This document shows positions 4,876-5,068 of a stretch of DNA of 5,068 bases, piece by piece. Position numbers and translations under genes: made by a program. Location of the stretch: assembly GCA_016198645.1 (NCBI GenBank), contig JACQIE010000054.1:1-5068 (forward strand). Direction: 5' to 3'. Position 1 is the first letter of the stretch, and the number at the start of each line of letters is the position of its first letter. The notes beneath the pieces are model-generated. The model had not been told where the DNA came from. It did not search any database and saw only the letters and a list, made by a program, of their open reading frames with translations. This DNA is from Candidatus Aenigmatarchaeota archaeon (GTDB lineage Archaea; Aenigmatarchaeota; Aenigmatarchaeia; GW2011-AR5).

Positions 4876-5068
4876 ATAGCTGGCTCCCACGCTGATTGGT
4901 GGATGGCTTGGCTTGGTAGCTGACGAAGGCCGTGGCAAGCTGCGAAAAGCCCGGGGTAGGCGCATGCAGCCCTTGAACCCGGGATTGCCTAATGTCGCAT
5001 AGACGAAAACTCACGTCGCAAGATGTGAGAAGCAACGGGGAGAATTGAAACATCTTAGTAACCCCAGG
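4876..5068 (+). rRNA. 23S rRNA, 5' end (partial)
   Basis: Conserved 23S landmarks occur in order. GGTGGATGGC at 4898 matches the 5' domain element GGTGGATGCC near E. coli base 23. GACGAAGGCCGTGGCAAGCTGCGA-type sequence follows from about 4921 (E. coli GATGAAGGACGTG...CTGCGATAAG). A stem with CTCAC/GTGAG follows at about 5010-5029. The element AATTGAAACATCTTAGTA runs from 5042 (E. coli AACTGAAACATCTAAGTA). The mature 5' end is set at about 4876 by counting back from these; it could be off by several bases. Only about 190 nt of a gene of roughly 2.9-3 kb is present. The upstream neighbour is the permease gene, not 16S rRNA. Confidence 0.95.

Noticed and set aside
4799..5053. Minus-strand open frame over the 23S start
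   Set aside because: It overlaps clearly conserved 23S rRNA sequence, so the frame is incidental.

Overview
The window comes from an archaeon. Four signs agree: a tRNA-Ala(UGC) gene interrupted at position 37/38 by a 98-nt intron with a bulge-helix-bulge (BHB) splice structure; no encoded CCA; TATA-type boxes centred about 26-27 nt before three ATG codons that have no ribosome binding site between box and start (leaderless mRNAs); and an archaeal-style 23S rRNA 5' end. The lineage cannot be fixed. A 23S gene with no 16S directly in front of it is known from several archaeal groups (for example Thermoplasma and some DPANN), so that is only a hint.

Layout. 13-182: intron-containing tRNA-Ala. 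187-220: a hairpin repeat that also occurs inside the tRNA intron. 291-503 (minus): a small two-helix membrane protein, divergent from 608-2803 (plus), a 731-aa secreted or membrane-anchored beta-propeller protein of the Beta_propel/COG4880 type. The 104-bp gap between them holds one TATA box for each gene. 2804-3094: a non-coding gap packed with inverted repeats, including a perfect 26-nt palindrome, a 12-bp hairpin, and a GC-rich 12-nt palindrome between the TATA box and the next gene. 3095-3796 and 3793-4566: a translationally coupled ABC-2 exporter pair (ATPase and permease). 4567-4875: an intergenic stretch with a TATA box and then a roughly 215-nt structured leader. 4876-5068: the first ~190 nt of 23S rRNA, running off the window.

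How the parts relate. The ATPase and permease should form one inner-membrane exporter of unknown substrate. The beta-propeller protein and the small membrane protein have their own promoters, and nothing shows that they work with the exporter. The most striking feature is the frame around them. tRNA-Ala(UGC) and 23S rRNA lie on the same strand in the order of the classical archaeal 16S-tRNA-Ala-23S operon, but about 4.7 kb of protein genes separate them and 23S has its own apparent promoter. If 16S rRNA lies just left of base 1, this would be an rRNA operon split by protein genes. The second notable item is the repeat shared by the tRNA intron and its 3' flank, where the hairpin arms differ in sequence but stay paired.
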